Part shown: positions 1-9,073 of the stretch, piece by piece
Position numbering within the stretch: the first letter of the stretch is position 1
Layout of the letters: each line of letters opens with the position of its first letter
Source of the DNA: Vibrio rotiferianus CAIM 577 = LMG 21460
GTDB taxonomy: Bacteria > Pseudomonadota > Gammaproteobacteria > Enterobacterales > Vibrionaceae
Assembly (NCBI RefSeq): GCF_002741985.1
Contig: NZ_APHW01000013.1
Coordinates: 1 to 64,000, forward strand
Direction: 5' to 3'
DNA length: 64,000 bases
Notes under the pieces: model-generated
Seen by the model: the letters and a program-made list of their open reading frames with translations, nothing else
What the model was told of the DNA's origin: nothing
Databases searched by the model: none
Translations under genes and position numbers: made by a program

Positions 1-659
1 ATCATTAGCTCGGCACTTAAATAACATCTGTCAAAGATCGTCAGGGAGTTAGGCATCGTTGATGATATTAACTGTTTTGCGTAACTCACTTCTCCTGTTG
101 AACTAGGACCAAAAGCAACATCATGGAGTAAACGACTACGAAGAGAGCAAAGCGCGCATAGCCTTACAACAGGGTACTCGGTGTGACGACTTTTACTGTG
201 CTTAACGTACTGATAGTGATTAGCAAGCGCCTCGTTATCATGAGTTCTAAATTGAGTCCCATCGACTGAAAATAGTCTTAAACCAAACCATTTATCCTCG
301 CTATCTTCGGACTTAGTCCAGTGCTGAGCCGTCATAGTGAATAGGGCTTTTAGTGGCCCTGCCGTGAGACGTTTTCTGGCTTGAGGAATAGCACTTGGAG
401 CAATGGATTCACCTAAAGAGTTGGATAGTTTTAGGTCTAACTTCTCCAAAACATCAGTAATAGGTCTGTCGCGATACAAGCCAATACCGACTAGCAACCA
501 AACGACCAACTCAGCAGGTAGCTTTCGTCTTCTCATGCTGGCTTTATTCGTTTCATCAAGCGCTTGTTTTATCCATTCCAATGGAAGCTCTTTTTGAAAA
601 AGCGCAAGTGAATCAGGAGAAGCGAAGTCATCAACATCAATAAGCCAGTGAGCCAACAT
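1..659 (-). CDS. IS4-family transposase, N-terminal part (runs off left edge)
   Basis: The minus strand is open from an ATG at 659 to the first base of the window, about 219 codons without a stop. The translation starts MLAHWLIDVDDF and contains RKLPAELVVWLLVGIGLYRD, which resembles the N-terminal domain of IS4-type transposases, followed by the start of the DDE catalytic domain at FSVDGTQFRTHDN. The aspartate in VDGTQ is the probable first catalytic residue. The rest of the catalytic domain lies outside the window, so I cannot tell whether the element is intact. It would catalyse cut-and-paste movement of its own insertion sequence. The start was chosen because the hairpin at 662-698 ends directly in front of it. 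Confidence 0.85.
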   Translation of the reverse strand, partial: MLAHWLIDVDDFASPDSLALFQKELPLEWIKQALDETNKASMRRRKLPAELVVWLLVGIGLYRDRPITDVLEKLDLKLSNSLGESIAPSAIPQARKRLTAGPLKALFTMTAQHWTKSEDSEDKWFGLRLFSVDGTQFRTHDNEALANHYQYVKHSKSRHTEYPVVRLCALCSLRSRLLHDVAFGPSSTGEVSYAKQLISSTMPNSLTIFDRCYLSAELM

Positions 660-661
660 AA

Positions 662-698
662 AAAATACCCTCAAACATGAAATGCTTGAGGGTATTTT
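662..698. promoter_or_regulatory. 13-bp perfect hairpin in front of transposase start
   Basis: AAAATACCCTCAA at 662-674 pairs perfectly with TTGAGGGTATTTT at 686-698 across an 11-base loop. In the transposase orientation the stem ends two bases from the ATG, so any ribosome binding site would be inside or beside it. Insertion sequences often use such hairpins to keep read-through transcripts from being translated; that role here is inferred. Confidence 0.6.
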
Positions 699-791
699 CA
701 ACCAACCACAGGATCGTTCAACTGATCATTTGCTTAACTGATCGGAGTTACTTCACGAGAAGGGCTTTGTTGCGTTTATAAGCGTGAGAGC

Positions 792-3602
792 CTAGTTATT
801 TACCAACGTCAGGCCGCTTGGGAGTGCATCACCGAAGATACGCTTCGATTCGCTCTCAGATAGCTCTTTGACTTCTTCAACCAGTGAAACCCAAGATTCA
901 GGCACCTTGCTTTGCTTCAGTTTAGTGAGAACTTGTTCACGGTAGTCGTCAGAGATATCGAATAGGCGGTCGCCCGTCTTACGACAAATCATTACGGCTG
1001 CAAACGCGATCATTGGCTCTTTCTGCCAGTTCTGCTCTAACAGCTTAGGTAGCCACTGTTCCGCTTGTTCGCGAGGAATGACATTGTGCTGGCTGCCATA
1101 CAAAGGCGTACGTGATGCTAAGCGACCCATTGCCCACCAGTGCGCTTGTTCGAACTGGTTATGGTTGATTGCCTTACTCAAGAACCACGTTGCTAATAGA
1201 ACTTTGTCTTCGACTTCTAGGTGTTCAAGCGATGCCGCTAATCGAACCATGGATTCATAACCCATGTCTTGTGCCGCTTTGGCTGACTGTGGGTTTTTCA
1301 TCGCGCCAGGGTGTAGGTATTTCGCGATGTCCGCCAAGATGGTCTCTTGCTGCTCTTGGCTCAAGCCACCTGCGATGCGACGCCAGAATACCCACCAGTC
1401 AGTCCAACCTTGATGGTTCTTAAACTGAATGTTTTGTTGGTAGAGACCCCAAACTTGCTCAATGCGCCATGAGTCGGTTGGATCGCCAAAGCCCGGACGC
1501 AGTGCAAAGCCAGCCAAACGAAGCCAGTTTTTCTCGTGTTGTTCAGAACGGCGACGACGCTTACGACCTTGTGCAAAGGTATCGAACAGTTGACGTAGGG
1601 TCGTGAAATCCCATTCGTCGCGCTTGCCAAGTTTCTTCTCAAGATCTTTGGCTAAGGTTTTGATCTCTTTGCTTTCCGCGCTTTTCTTATTACCGCTGTA
1701 AAGGCGAGCGATCAGCTCCTTACATTCGTTCAACTTAGGGTGAAGTTTAACTTGTTCACTGTCGTCGGTTTGCTTGTTACGAACTTCGAATTCCAGCTCC
1801 CAACGTTTGTTGTCGTCTTCTGCGCTGACACATTCCATCTTAAGCGTGCCGACTTCAGTCAACTGACACGCCAGTTGCACTTCTACGCGCTCTTTCTGGT
1901 TGGCTTGCAGTTCGGCACCTTCACCTTCAAGGGTGGTGATGTAAGGCGGCAGAGGCGCAAACAAGTCCGGATCAACGTCAACCATCACACCGTTTTGAAT
2001 AGCGGTGTTATTGGTTAAGGTGTCGTGGGTAGAAGTCAGCAGGTTAAAGCGAACGGGTTCACCTAGGGTAAGCGAGAAGCGACGACCACTTAATCGGATC
2101 TCGTGTCCTTCTTCTGTGCCTTTTGCAAGCAAACAGAGCGCTTTACCCATCTTGTTCTTTTCTTGAAGATGCAAGAAGTAAGAACGCGCTGCGCCACCAC
2201 CAATTTTAAGCTGCGCACCACGACGTGCTTTACCAAAGGCAACGGCACCCAGCGCAACAGACCAATCTGGATGTGGGTTATCTAGTACCGTAACTGGTGC
2301 GCCGCGCCAATCGGAAAGGAGGGTAGTGACACGCTCAGTCACAAGCTCGCTGTTGAACACACCACCGTTGAGTAGCAAACCGACTGGAATGGCATTTTGT
2401 TTGTCGTCTTCAATGCCAAGAGCGGCACGAGACACTTGCTGATGCGTCGTTAAGAATTCGGCAACGTGCTTACTCACCGCAGGGTCAGCAACGTATGGAA
2501 GACCAAACTCGACAACGGCGCTGCGGCGTTTGTCTGGTACTTCACTGAAATCAGAAAGCGGGAAGAAGCCATCTAAAGCGATTTGGTGCACTTCTTGTTT
2601 GCTCAGCCCAATACTCTTTGTTCCGCCAAGAAGTTTTGAGCCGCTGCCCAGCATGGTGATTTTCACTTCTTCAGGTGCATTCGCTGAAAGCAGGTTCTCT
2701 TTCGCTTTACGCGTTTGCTGAATCAGCTTAGTCAGGCTTGCTGCAGTGAGCTTCTTACTTTGATTGAAGCGGCTTTCCGCAAGGTGCGCGAGTGCTAAGT
2801 CGAGGTTGTCACCACCAAGCATCAAGTGTTCGCCAACGCCAATACGATCAAGGGCTAGCTCATTTTGTGAAGAGAAACTTGCTTCAATCAAGCTTAAGTC
2901 GGTAGTACCACCGCCCACATCGCACACCAGAATCAGTGGCAGCTCTTTGAGCTCATCGGCTGCGGTTTGCTGGTGGCGTGCGTACCAGTCGTAACAGACC
3001 GCTTGTGGTTCTTCGAGCAGGACGATTTTCTTTAAACCCGCCAGCTCAGCCGCTTCAAGCGTGAGCTTACGAGCGGTTTCATCGAACGACGCTGGAACGG
3101 TCACAACCACATCTTGGTCTTCTAGCTTGTTGCTAGGGTGACGGTAGTTCCATGCTTGGCGAATGTGGTTGAGGTAGCTTGCACTGGCAATGACAGGTGA
3201 GACTTTATCTACGTCTTGCGCGCCAGCCCAAGGAAGAATATCTGAGCTACGATCCACTGCTTGGTGCGATAGCCAGCTTTTTGCACTGGATACCTGACGT
3301 CCTTCTACCTTTGCGCCTAATTCACGAGCCCATTCACCCACGATCACGTTACTAATGTCGCCAGATACAGGTTCGTTTTCCCAAGGAAGTGTCAGGTCAG
3401 AAGGGGATATTTGACCAACCGCAGGGTGGTAGCGGAAAGAGGGCAGCAGTGGCTTACGAACCACTTCACCCGGACCAATCAATTGATCGATGTCGAATAG
3501 GGATACTTCGGATTGTTCAAGGTTGTCGGTGACTTCACAGTACGCCACCACAGTGTTAGTGGTGCCAAGGTCAATACCAACAAGAAAACGAGGAGATGCC
3601 AT
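792..3602 (-). CDS. Long Hsp70-family protein with C-terminal extension (HscC/YegD-like group)
   Basis: This 936-residue protein starts with the Hsp70 phosphate-binding signature GIDLGTTNT (residues 9-17) and has the second signature DVGGGTTDLS near residue 227 and an adenosine motif LLLNGGVF. It is therefore an ATP-dependent chaperone-type ATPase in the cytoplasm. A short beta-type substrate domain follows. Residues from about 620 to 936 form a Trp-rich helical extension that DnaK lacks and that may replace the usual lid; it probably matches a domain of unknown function found on such Hsp70s. It is the last gene of an operon with another Hsp70 and a DUF2760-like protein, 56 bases downstream of the former. 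No J-protein or GrpE gene is nearby. Client and partners are unknown. Confidence 0.9.
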   Translation of the reverse strand: MASPRFLVGIDLGTTNTVVAYCEVTDNLEQSEVSLFDIDQLIGPGEVVRKPLLPSFRYHPAVGQISPSDLTLPWENEPVSGDISNVIVGEWARELGAKVEGRQVSSAKSWLSHQAVDRSSDILPWAGAQDVDKVSPVIASASYLNHIRQAWNYRHPSNKLEDQDVVVTVPASFDETARKLTLEAAELAGLKKIVLLEEPQAVCYDWYARHQQTAADELKELPLILVCDVGGGTTDLSLIEASFSSQNELALDRIGVGEHLMLGGDNLDLALAHLAESRFNQSKKLTAASLTKLIQQTRKAKENLLSANAPEEVKITMLGSGSKLLGGTKSIGLSKQEVHQIALDGFFPLSDFSEVPDKRRSAVVEFGLPYVADPAVSKHVAEFLTTHQQVSRAALGIEDDKQNAIPVGLLLNGGVFNSELVTERVTTLLSDWRGAPVTVLDNPHPDWSVALGAVAFGKARRGAQLKIGGGAARSYFLHLQEKNKMGKALCLLAKGTEEGHEIRLSGRRFSLTLGEPVRFNLLTSTHDTLTNNTAIQNGVMVDVDPDLFAPLPPYITTLEGEGAELQANQKERVEVQLACQLTEVGTLKMECVSAEDDNKRWELEFEVRNKQTDDSEQVKLHPKLNECKELIARLYSGNKKSAESKEIKTLAKDLEKKLGKRDEWDFTTLRQLFDTFAQGRKRRRRSEQHEKNWLRLAGFALRPGFGDPTDSWRIEQVWGLYQQNIQFKNHQGWTDWWVFWRRIAGGLSQEQQETILADIAKYLHPGAMKNPQSAKAAQDMGYESMVRLAASLEHLEVEDKVLLATWFLSKAINHNQFEQAHWWAMGRLASRTPLYGSQHNVIPREQAEQWLPKLLEQNWQKEPMIAFAAVMICRKTGDRLFDISDDYREQVLTKLKQSKVPESWVSLVEEVKELSESESKRIFGDALPSGLTLVNN

Positions 3603-3616
3603 ACAAACCTTCGTGT

Positions 3617-3647
3617 ATTTAAAAACGGCACCCGATTGGATGCCGTT
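3617..3647 (-). terminator. Hairpin with T-run between the two hsp70 genes
   Basis: AACGGCA at 3624-3630 pairs with TGCCGTT at 3641-3647. On the minus strand the stem is followed by TTTTTAAAT. It lies inside the operon, so it probably acts as a partial terminator that lowers expression of the distal, long Hsp70 gene. Confidence 0.6.
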
Positions 3648-3658
3648 TGATTTTCTAT

Positions 3659-5623
3659 TTATTCTTCTTCGTTTGAGTCGTTTTTCGCGTCTTCGCGTAC
3701 ATCGAACTCAACATGCCATTTTTGACCGTTATCAGCGGCAATGGCTTCTAAGTAAAGCGTACCAAGCTCTGTCACGCGAGAAGCTAGAGTTACTGGAACC
3801 ACTTCACCTTCACGACGACCTTCAGATACAGGCAGCGTTACTTGGATTTCTGGAAGCTCTTCAAGCTCTTCTGGTGCCCAGTAGTCTAGGTGAGTACCCG
3901 CTAGGTCATCACGACGAACGGTTGAGCCGAAGAATTGGAAGTTAACTGGCTGACCGATGATCAAACCAAACTCTTGGCTCGGTACGTCAACACTTGAGCC
4001 TTCTTCCATACCAAATGGTGCAACACAAAGTGCTTCCATTGGAGGCGCCATGCCCGGAATCGCAGGCATTGCACTTTCGATACCCACGTAGTACGCCGAA
4101 GCAATACCACCACGGATACGAACGCCTTGACCACGACGTACAGAGCCGTAGTAAGCCGCACCGCTAGCAACTGCAAGGTCTAGATCCACACCTGTTAGGC
4201 GTTTCGCCATTTCAGCATCTGCTTCAAGTAGCCATTCGTTGATCGTGTCTTCTAGACGAGTTGCTAGAAGTTTCGATTTCAGAACGCCACCGTTGAATAG
4301 GATTGCCGTTGGCTTGATGAAGTCAGCTGACTGCGCTGCATCCGCACCTGGCATACCAGGCATGTTAGCGAATGGGTTGAAATCTTGAGCTGCTGCTTCG
4401 CCGCCATTTCCTGACGCAGAAAGAGCATTGGCTTGCTTAGACAAGAACGCTGCAATGTGACGAGTAATACCTGCATCTTGTGCGTAAGGCAGACCCATTT
4501 GCGTTAGTGCACCACGGTTACGTTGAACAGGGTGGTCAGTAATCGCAACTTGAGGGAAGAAGCCGTCAACCAGTGTTTGTTGTACTTCTTCTTGAGTCAG
4601 TTCTGTTTTCAACGTTGCGCCAAGCAGTTTAGAACCGCGGCTTGGTACCACGATTGGCACTGACTGAAGCTCGCTGTCGTTCAATAGCGCTTCTTTAGCG
4701 TCACGACATGCGTGCGTCATCGCCTGAACTTGCCATGGCTGTAGCTCTTTGCCTTCTTGCGCTAGCTTCATCTTCAAGCGGTACGCAAGTGCAAGGTCCA
4801 TGTTGTCACCGCCAAGTAGGATGTGTTCACCTACCGCGATGCGGTTCAGAGTTAGGTTGCCGTCGTCTTCAGTTACTTCAACCAAAGAAAGGTCGGTTGT
4901 ACCACCACCGATATCGACCACAAGCACGATGTCGCCAACTTCAACTTCGTCGCGCCATTTGTCGTTGCTGTTATCGATCCAGTTGTAAAGTGCAGCTTGT
5001 GGCTCTTCTAGAAGCGTTAGGTGCACGAAACCAACGTTGCGTGCTGCTTCTGCAGTTAGATCACGAGCAGCAGGATCGAAAGAAGCAGGAACCGTAATAG
5101 TCACGTCTTGATCGGCAAGGTTGTGATTTGGATTGGTGTGATTCCAAGCATCTTTTAGGTGCTCTAGGTAAAGCTCTGTCGCGCGAAGAGGGGATACTTT
5201 TTCTACTTCTTCTGGGCTACCTGCTGGCAGGAATGCATCACGACGGTTCACACCAGCGTGGCAAAGCCAAGATTTCGCACTTGCAACAAGACGAATTGGT
5301 GTTTTTGAACCTAGGTTACGTGCAATCGCACCAACCAGAGCTTTTGGCTCGCTCGACCACGGAAGAACGCGTGATTGCGGATTCATTTCGTGCTCGTGCG
5401 GCTGGTATAGGAAAGAGCCTAATTGGCTACGAGTCTCTACTGTGCCTGGCGCAGTAAGTTGCGGGATAGGCATTACTTCAACGCGAGCATCTTCGTCGTG
5501 TGTATCAACAAAAGACATCACACAGTGTGTTGTACCCAAGTCGATACCGACACTGAATTTAGGCGTCTGCTGAGTTTCAACAGACGCTTCTTGAGAATGG
5601 TTTTCTTGGTTCATGTGTTCCAT
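3659..5623 (-). CDS. Hsp70-family molecular chaperone, short-lid type
   Basis: The 654-residue protein has Hsp70 nucleotide-binding motifs GIDLGTTHC (about residues 26-34) and DIGGGTTDLS (about residue 233), plus ILFNGGVLKS. It carries an unusual insert rich in Gly, Met and Pro around residues 385-415 (FANMPGMPG) and another at MPAIPGMAPPME. The substrate-binding part is a short beta domain and the helical lid of DnaK seems to be missing. Its ATG overlaps the stop of the upstream DUF2760-like gene by one base (TAATG), which implies translational coupling. A second, longer Hsp70 gene follows. The pair probably works together, perhaps at the membrane protein encoded first; this is inference. 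It is not housekeeping DnaK. Confidence 0.9.
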   Translation of the reverse strand: MEHMNQENHSQEASVETQQTPKFSVGIDLGTTHCVMSFVDTHDEDARVEVMPIPQLTAPGTVETRSQLGSFLYQPHEHEMNPQSRVLPWSSEPKALVGAIARNLGSKTPIRLVASAKSWLCHAGVNRRDAFLPAGSPEEVEKVSPLRATELYLEHLKDAWNHTNPNHNLADQDVTITVPASFDPAARDLTAEAARNVGFVHLTLLEEPQAALYNWIDNSNDKWRDEVEVGDIVLVVDIGGGTTDLSLVEVTEDDGNLTLNRIAVGEHILLGGDNMDLALAYRLKMKLAQEGKELQPWQVQAMTHACRDAKEALLNDSELQSVPIVVPSRGSKLLGATLKTELTQEEVQQTLVDGFFPQVAITDHPVQRNRGALTQMGLPYAQDAGITRHIAAFLSKQANALSASGNGGEAAAQDFNPFANMPGMPGADAAQSADFIKPTAILFNGGVLKSKLLATRLEDTINEWLLEADAEMAKRLTGVDLDLAVASGAAYYGSVRRGQGVRIRGGIASAYYVGIESAMPAIPGMAPPMEALCVAPFGMEEGSSVDVPSQEFGLIIGQPVNFQFFGSTVRRDDLAGTHLDYWAPEELEELPEIQVTLPVSEGRREGEVVPVTLASRVTELGTLYLEAIAADNGQKWHVEFDVREDAKNDSNEEE

Positions 5624-6255
5624 TAAAGCTCAACCTCAGCTGGAGCGATCACAGATGCGTCGTAGTTCTCTGCAAGTTTAGGCAACGTCATTGATGTTGC
5701 TTTCCAACCTTTGTGAACTAGTGTGCCGTTGAATGGCGCGCTACCTGTTACGTTACCTGTTAGGCGGATTTCTTGTGGGTTGAAGCCTTCTTCAACCGTA
5801 ATGCGAGTTTCTTCGTCTTCGTTGCGAACGTGTGCAAGCGTCACGTAGTCGTTCAGTACTTTCTGACCGCCAGTGTGAATTACGCGAGCAGCTGCGCCCA
5901 CCTCTTCATCAGAGAATGACGTTAGGTCTTCTTTTAGGAAGTCAATCAGACGAGCTTCTTGCTGCATGATAGAAAGTAGCTGCATTGCAGAGTCTGTAGA
6001 TGCCGTTGCAAGTTTCGATTCAACTTCTACAACACGTTCTACGACTTTCTCAACTTCCACTACTTTTTCTACTTCAACGATCTTCTCGACTGGCTTCTCA
6101 ACCTCGACGATTTTCTCGACTGGTTTTTCTACCACTTTCTCGATCACTTTAGATTTACGAGATACTGCGATAAGAAGAAGTAAAACGCTCGAAGCCGCAA
6201 GGCCTGCGTGAAGCATATCGAACGTTTGAGGAATTAGGTTCAAATCAATGTTCAT
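5623..6255 (-). CDS. DUF2760-like membrane-anchored coiled-coil protein
   Basis: The 210-residue protein has one hydrophobic segment at about residues 15-31 (AGLAASSVLLLLIAVS). A repetitive stretch at about residues 36-80 follows, made of VEK, VEVEK and IVE units, which should form a charged coiled coil. The C-terminal 130 residues form a compact domain that I recognise as resembling DUF2760. It is the first gene of a three-gene operon with two Hsp70 genes and is coupled to the next one by a TAATG overlap. I infer that it anchors or recruits the Hsp70s to the inner membrane. No enzymatic motif is visible. Confidence 0.8.
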   Translation of the reverse strand: MNIDLNLIPQTFDMLHAGLAASSVLLLLIAVSRKSKVIEKVVEKPVEKIVEVEKPVEKIVEVEKVVEVEKVVERVVEVESKLATASTDSAMQLLSIMQQEARLIDFLKEDLTSFSDEEVGAAARVIHTGGQKVLNDYVTLAHVRNEDEETRITVEEGFNPQEIRLTGNVTGSAPFNGTLVHKGWKATSMTLPKLAENYDASVIAPAEVEL

Positions 6256-6540
6256 GACATTTTTCTCTTTCTATTGATTTATTGGCGCTTAGTATTGGCT
6301 CATATTTATTAACTAAAAGGATCGGCTTTGCGATCTGCACCAAGTTTAGACACTAAAATGATGGCGGATGTTAGCATATTCAAGGCTTAAGACTGTAATA
6401 ATTCATGAATATACCTCATGATTAGCATGAAAAATCAACGATTAGATATAGATAAGTGCAATGTTGCTTGATGTTTACACACCTCTGGCGCAGTATCGTA
6501 CAGCAAACGACGTTAAACACGCTTTTGACGTGGATGGGGC

Positions 6541-8082
6541 ATGACTAGAAATACACTTCAAGAACCTTTTTTCTCTCGCTACAAAGCAACATTGTCTGCC
6601 TTTGGGGCGTCCGTGATCATTACGTGGGTATTTGTTTTCGTCGCCTATGTGATTCAGCAAAAGTACACCGTTACCATTTTTGATAGCTTAGCTCAGAGAC
6701 AAGCTGAGTCTTTAAAAACTTACGTAAAAACTGATTTGGCCTTCATCGGTTCTGGCGCTAATTTCTTTCATTCGATAGACAAAAAGCACTGGGACAGATT
6801 TCCTATTTTTGCTCGCCAAGTTATCGATAGCTCTCCGAGCTTAATCGGTCTGCAGTGGATGCAAAAAGTCACGCCTCAACAGCTACCTGAACATGTAAAG
6901 CAAGTGCGAAAAACGTTCCCGAATTTTGAGGTGTTTACGGTTCCTAAAGATCAGCCCAAGACCTTCGGTTACATACTTCCTGATGATAAACCTGTTTATA
7001 TCGCTTCTGATATTTACCCTAGAACACAATCAAATATCGATTTACTTGGCTTCTATTCCTCGAGGCTAAGGTTTGATTTGATTCTGGAAGACATCATTGC
7101 CAGTGGTGGGGCTAACATTTCAGATAAAGTTCGCCTTTTACAAGATGGCTATGACCGTTCGTTAGATAAAACAGGGCTCTTGGTCTATCACCCAGTTTTC
7201 GAGCAGGAAAGTAGGGAGCTGCTAGGGGTTGTTGTCGGGGTAGTGCGTAGTACTGTTTATTTCGATGATTTGATCACTAAAACGGCTACCGAACTAGAGA
7301 TGCTAGTGAAAGTAAGCGATCTTGGTTTTGACGCATACGATGATCCGGTGCTGTTTCAAAGCGAAGATTGGGATTCTCACGATGGCGCTATCATCAAGAA
7401 GACCATCCAGCTTCCTAATCGAGATTGGTTAATTGAATTCAAATTAACGGATATGGTTTCTCCTTGGGATCGCTCAGTACTTTATGGTATCGCCTTTGGT
7501 GGTCTTATTATTTCTGTCCTTGTTGCTTACATTGTTAACTTACAATCCCGCGAGAAGGAGCGTCTTGCGAAGATGTTAGAAGCCAAAACTCGTGAGTTAA
7601 CATCGATGGCAGAGCGTGATCCTCTTACACACTTATATAACCGACGAGCTTTTAATGATCACTTGCTGCATTTCATTAATGACGGCGTTGGCTTTACCTT
7701 AATTGGTTTTGATATCGATTGTTTCAAGCAGATTAACGACAAGCACGGCCATTTGGTTGGTGATGAAGCGTTAATTCATGTGACTAGGCTTGTCTCTGCT
7801 AATTTGAACAAAGGTGATAGATTTTACCGTTCCGGCGGTGATGAGTTTTGTATTCTTAGTCGCGTGACGGATAAACCGAGTTTGGAAGCTTATCTTGAAA
7901 AACTTCGTGGTATCGTTGCAAGTTCACCAATGGAGTATTCAGAGAGTATCGTGTTGTGTTCTCTCAGTATCGGTGCTGCACTTCATGATGGTGAAGATCC
8001 GGAAGCTCTTTTTCAAAAAATGGATGTACAACTCTACCTTAGTAAGAAAAATGGACGAAACTTAGTGTCGATTGCTGATTAA
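6541..8082 (+). CDS. CHASE-GGDEF membrane diguanylate cyclase
   Basis: This 513-residue protein should make cyclic di-GMP at the inner membrane in response to a periplasmic signal. A transmembrane helix lies at about residues 20-40 and another at about 312-334. Between them is a CHASE-type sensor domain (SLIGLQWMQKV, then YPRTQSNIDLLGFY and LLVYHPVF). A linker leads to the GGDEF domain with DPLTHLYNRR, FDIDCFKQIND and an intact RSGGDEF signature near residue 431. The residues five positions ahead of GGDEF read NKGD instead of RxxD, so the inhibitory product-binding site lacks its arginine. The gene has its own upstream region of 285 bases and is divergent from the Hsp70 operon. Confidence 0.92.
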   Translation: MTRNTLQEPFFSRYKATLSAFGASVIITWVFVFVAYVIQQKYTVTIFDSLAQRQAESLKTYVKTDLAFIGSGANFFHSIDKKHWDRFPIFARQVIDSSPSLIGLQWMQKVTPQQLPEHVKQVRKTFPNFEVFTVPKDQPKTFGYILPDDKPVYIASDIYPRTQSNIDLLGFYSSRLRFDLILEDIIASGGANISDKVRLLQDGYDRSLDKTGLLVYHPVFEQESRELLGVVVGVVRSTVYFDDLITKTATELEMLVKVSDLGFDAYDDPVLFQSEDWDSHDGAIIKKTIQLPNRDWLIEFKLTDMVSPWDRSVLYGIAFGGLIISVLVAYIVNLQSREKERLAKMLEAKTRELTSMAERDPLTHLYNRRAFNDHLLHFINDGVGFTLIGFDIDCFKQINDKHGHLVGDEALIHVTRLVSANLNKGDRFYRSGGDEFCILSRVTDKPSLEAYLEKLRGIVASSPMEYSESIVLCSLSIGAALHDGEDPEALFQKMDVQLYLSKKNGRNLVSIAD

Positions 8083-8164
8083 TTCAGCGAGCAAGTTCGA
8101 GTTTTGATATTGGTTACGGTAGAATCCAACGCTTTCAAATTTACGCTAGGAATCAAGACAAACT

Positions 8165-8695
8165 ATGAATCATAACCGTGTCGTGTGCTTTGATTTAGAA
8201 ATGTGCTGTTGGAGTGAGAACGGCGTTGGCCGCACTGGAGAGATCATCGAAGTAGGTCTAGCGGAAATAGATTTGTCTAAAGGCGAAATCGTCAAGCGCG
8301 CACAATACTACGTGAAACCGGAACATGATGAGGTCTCGCTATTTTGTGTAGAGTTAACGGGCATTACCCCACGTAAGATTGAAAAGCAGGGCCGACCTCT
8401 AGAAGAGGTGCTTAAGTCGATGTTGAAGAACTTTGGTGGTCGTAACAAGATCTACGCTTCTTGGGGGCGTGATGATCTTATCCTGCTTGAAGAGTGCCAA
8501 CAGAAGGGCATTGATGCACCATTTACTGAGTTCATTAACCTAGCTACCTTGTACCGAATTCAAAATCGCCTGAAAGACAAGCGAATTGGCCATAAAGCGG
8601 CACAAGAAGCGAAAGGGATTGAGTGGGAAGGTCGCCAGCACTCCGGTTATGTGGACGCTTATAACTTAGCGAAACTTGCACTGACCATGCTATAG
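8165..8695 (+). CDS. DEDDh 3'-5' exonuclease (KapD/ERI1-like)
   Basis: The 176-residue protein is a single exonuclease domain. The first acidic pair is in CFDLEMC (about residues 9-15), the next aspartate in the ASWGRDD region, and the final H..D pair in HSGYVDAYNLAKL near the C terminus. This fits the DEDDh family, which removes nucleotides from 3' ends with two metal ions. The form resembles stand-alone KapD-like or ERI1-like enzymes more than the DNA polymerase III epsilon subunit. Substrate (RNA or DNA) cannot be read from the sequence. It lies 82 bases after the cyclase gene and ends at a strong terminator. Confidence 0.85.
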   Translation: MNHNRVVCFDLEMCCWSENGVGRTGEIIEVGLAEIDLSKGEIVKRAQYYVKPEHDEVSLFCVELTGITPRKIEKQGRPLEEVLKSMLKNFGGRNKIYASWGRDDLILLEECQQKGIDAPFTEFINLATLYRIQNRLKDKRIGHKAAQEAKGIEWEGRQHSGYVDAYNLAKLALTML

Positions 8696-8703
8696 AGATG
8701 TAA

Positions 8704-8727
8704 AAAGGGAGCGATGAGCTCCCTTTT
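8704..8727. terminator. Bidirectional terminator
   Basis: AAAGGGAGC at 8704-8712 pairs perfectly with GCTCCCTTT at 8718-8726 over a 5-base loop. There are A and T tracts on the two sides, so it can serve the exonuclease gene on the plus strand and the lipoprotein gene on the minus strand. Confidence 0.85.
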
Positions 8728-8752
8728 CTATTTGAAGTGATTAAATTGCATT

Positions 8753-9073
8753 TTACTGCTTAGCTTTTTTGCACTTTGGATAAATTTTCAGGTTATATTC
8801 CGCGGCATATTGGGTTAAAAGCTTTCGTTTTTCTAACTCTTCATCATCTCTTACGATATCACTTATTCCTTGGATGATTTTTACCCCGCATAACTTAGCA
8901 GCGAACGCTCTTTCTTCAGTCTCTATACCCGGAAGAACATTACCACGTCCAGGCACCTGAAAAAGGCGGTAATCTTCCGCGTTGAGCGCTTTCTGTGTAT
9001 CCGCTTCTACTTGCTTTTCGGCAGCACAACCAGTCATGGCAACCAGAGCAAAGGGAAGAATTGCTTTAATCAT
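8753..9073 (-). CDS. Small putative lipoprotein, function unknown
   Basis: The 106-residue protein begins with a lipoprotein signal, MIKAILPFALVAMTGC, with the lipobox cysteine at residue 16. The mature part is about 90 residues, charged, with further cysteines at KLCGVK and YPKCKK that could form a disulfide. I do not recognise the family. Its start overlaps the end of the upstream metalloprotease gene by four bases, so the two are co-translated. It may assist secretion or protect the cell from the protease, but this rests only on position. Confidence 0.7.
   Translation of the reverse strand: MIKAILPFALVAMTGCAAEKQVEADTQKALNAEDYRLFQVPGRGNVLPGIETEERAFAAKLCGVKIIQGISDIVRDDEELEKRKLLTQYAAEYNLKIYPKCKKAKQ

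Larger units (their letters stand above)
1..772 (-). mobile_element. IS4-like insertion sequence, partial
   Basis: The element comprises the truncated transposase gene plus about 110 bases of leader and end sequence. Its right end is probably near 760-775, where GGGCTTTGTTGCG resembles the outer ends of many IS4/IS5-type elements. The other end is outside the window, so neither the inverted repeat nor a target duplication can be verified. It sits only about 20-30 bases beyond the stop codon of the long Hsp70 gene and seems to have replaced that gene's natural downstream sequence without cutting into the reading frame. Confidence 0.6.
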
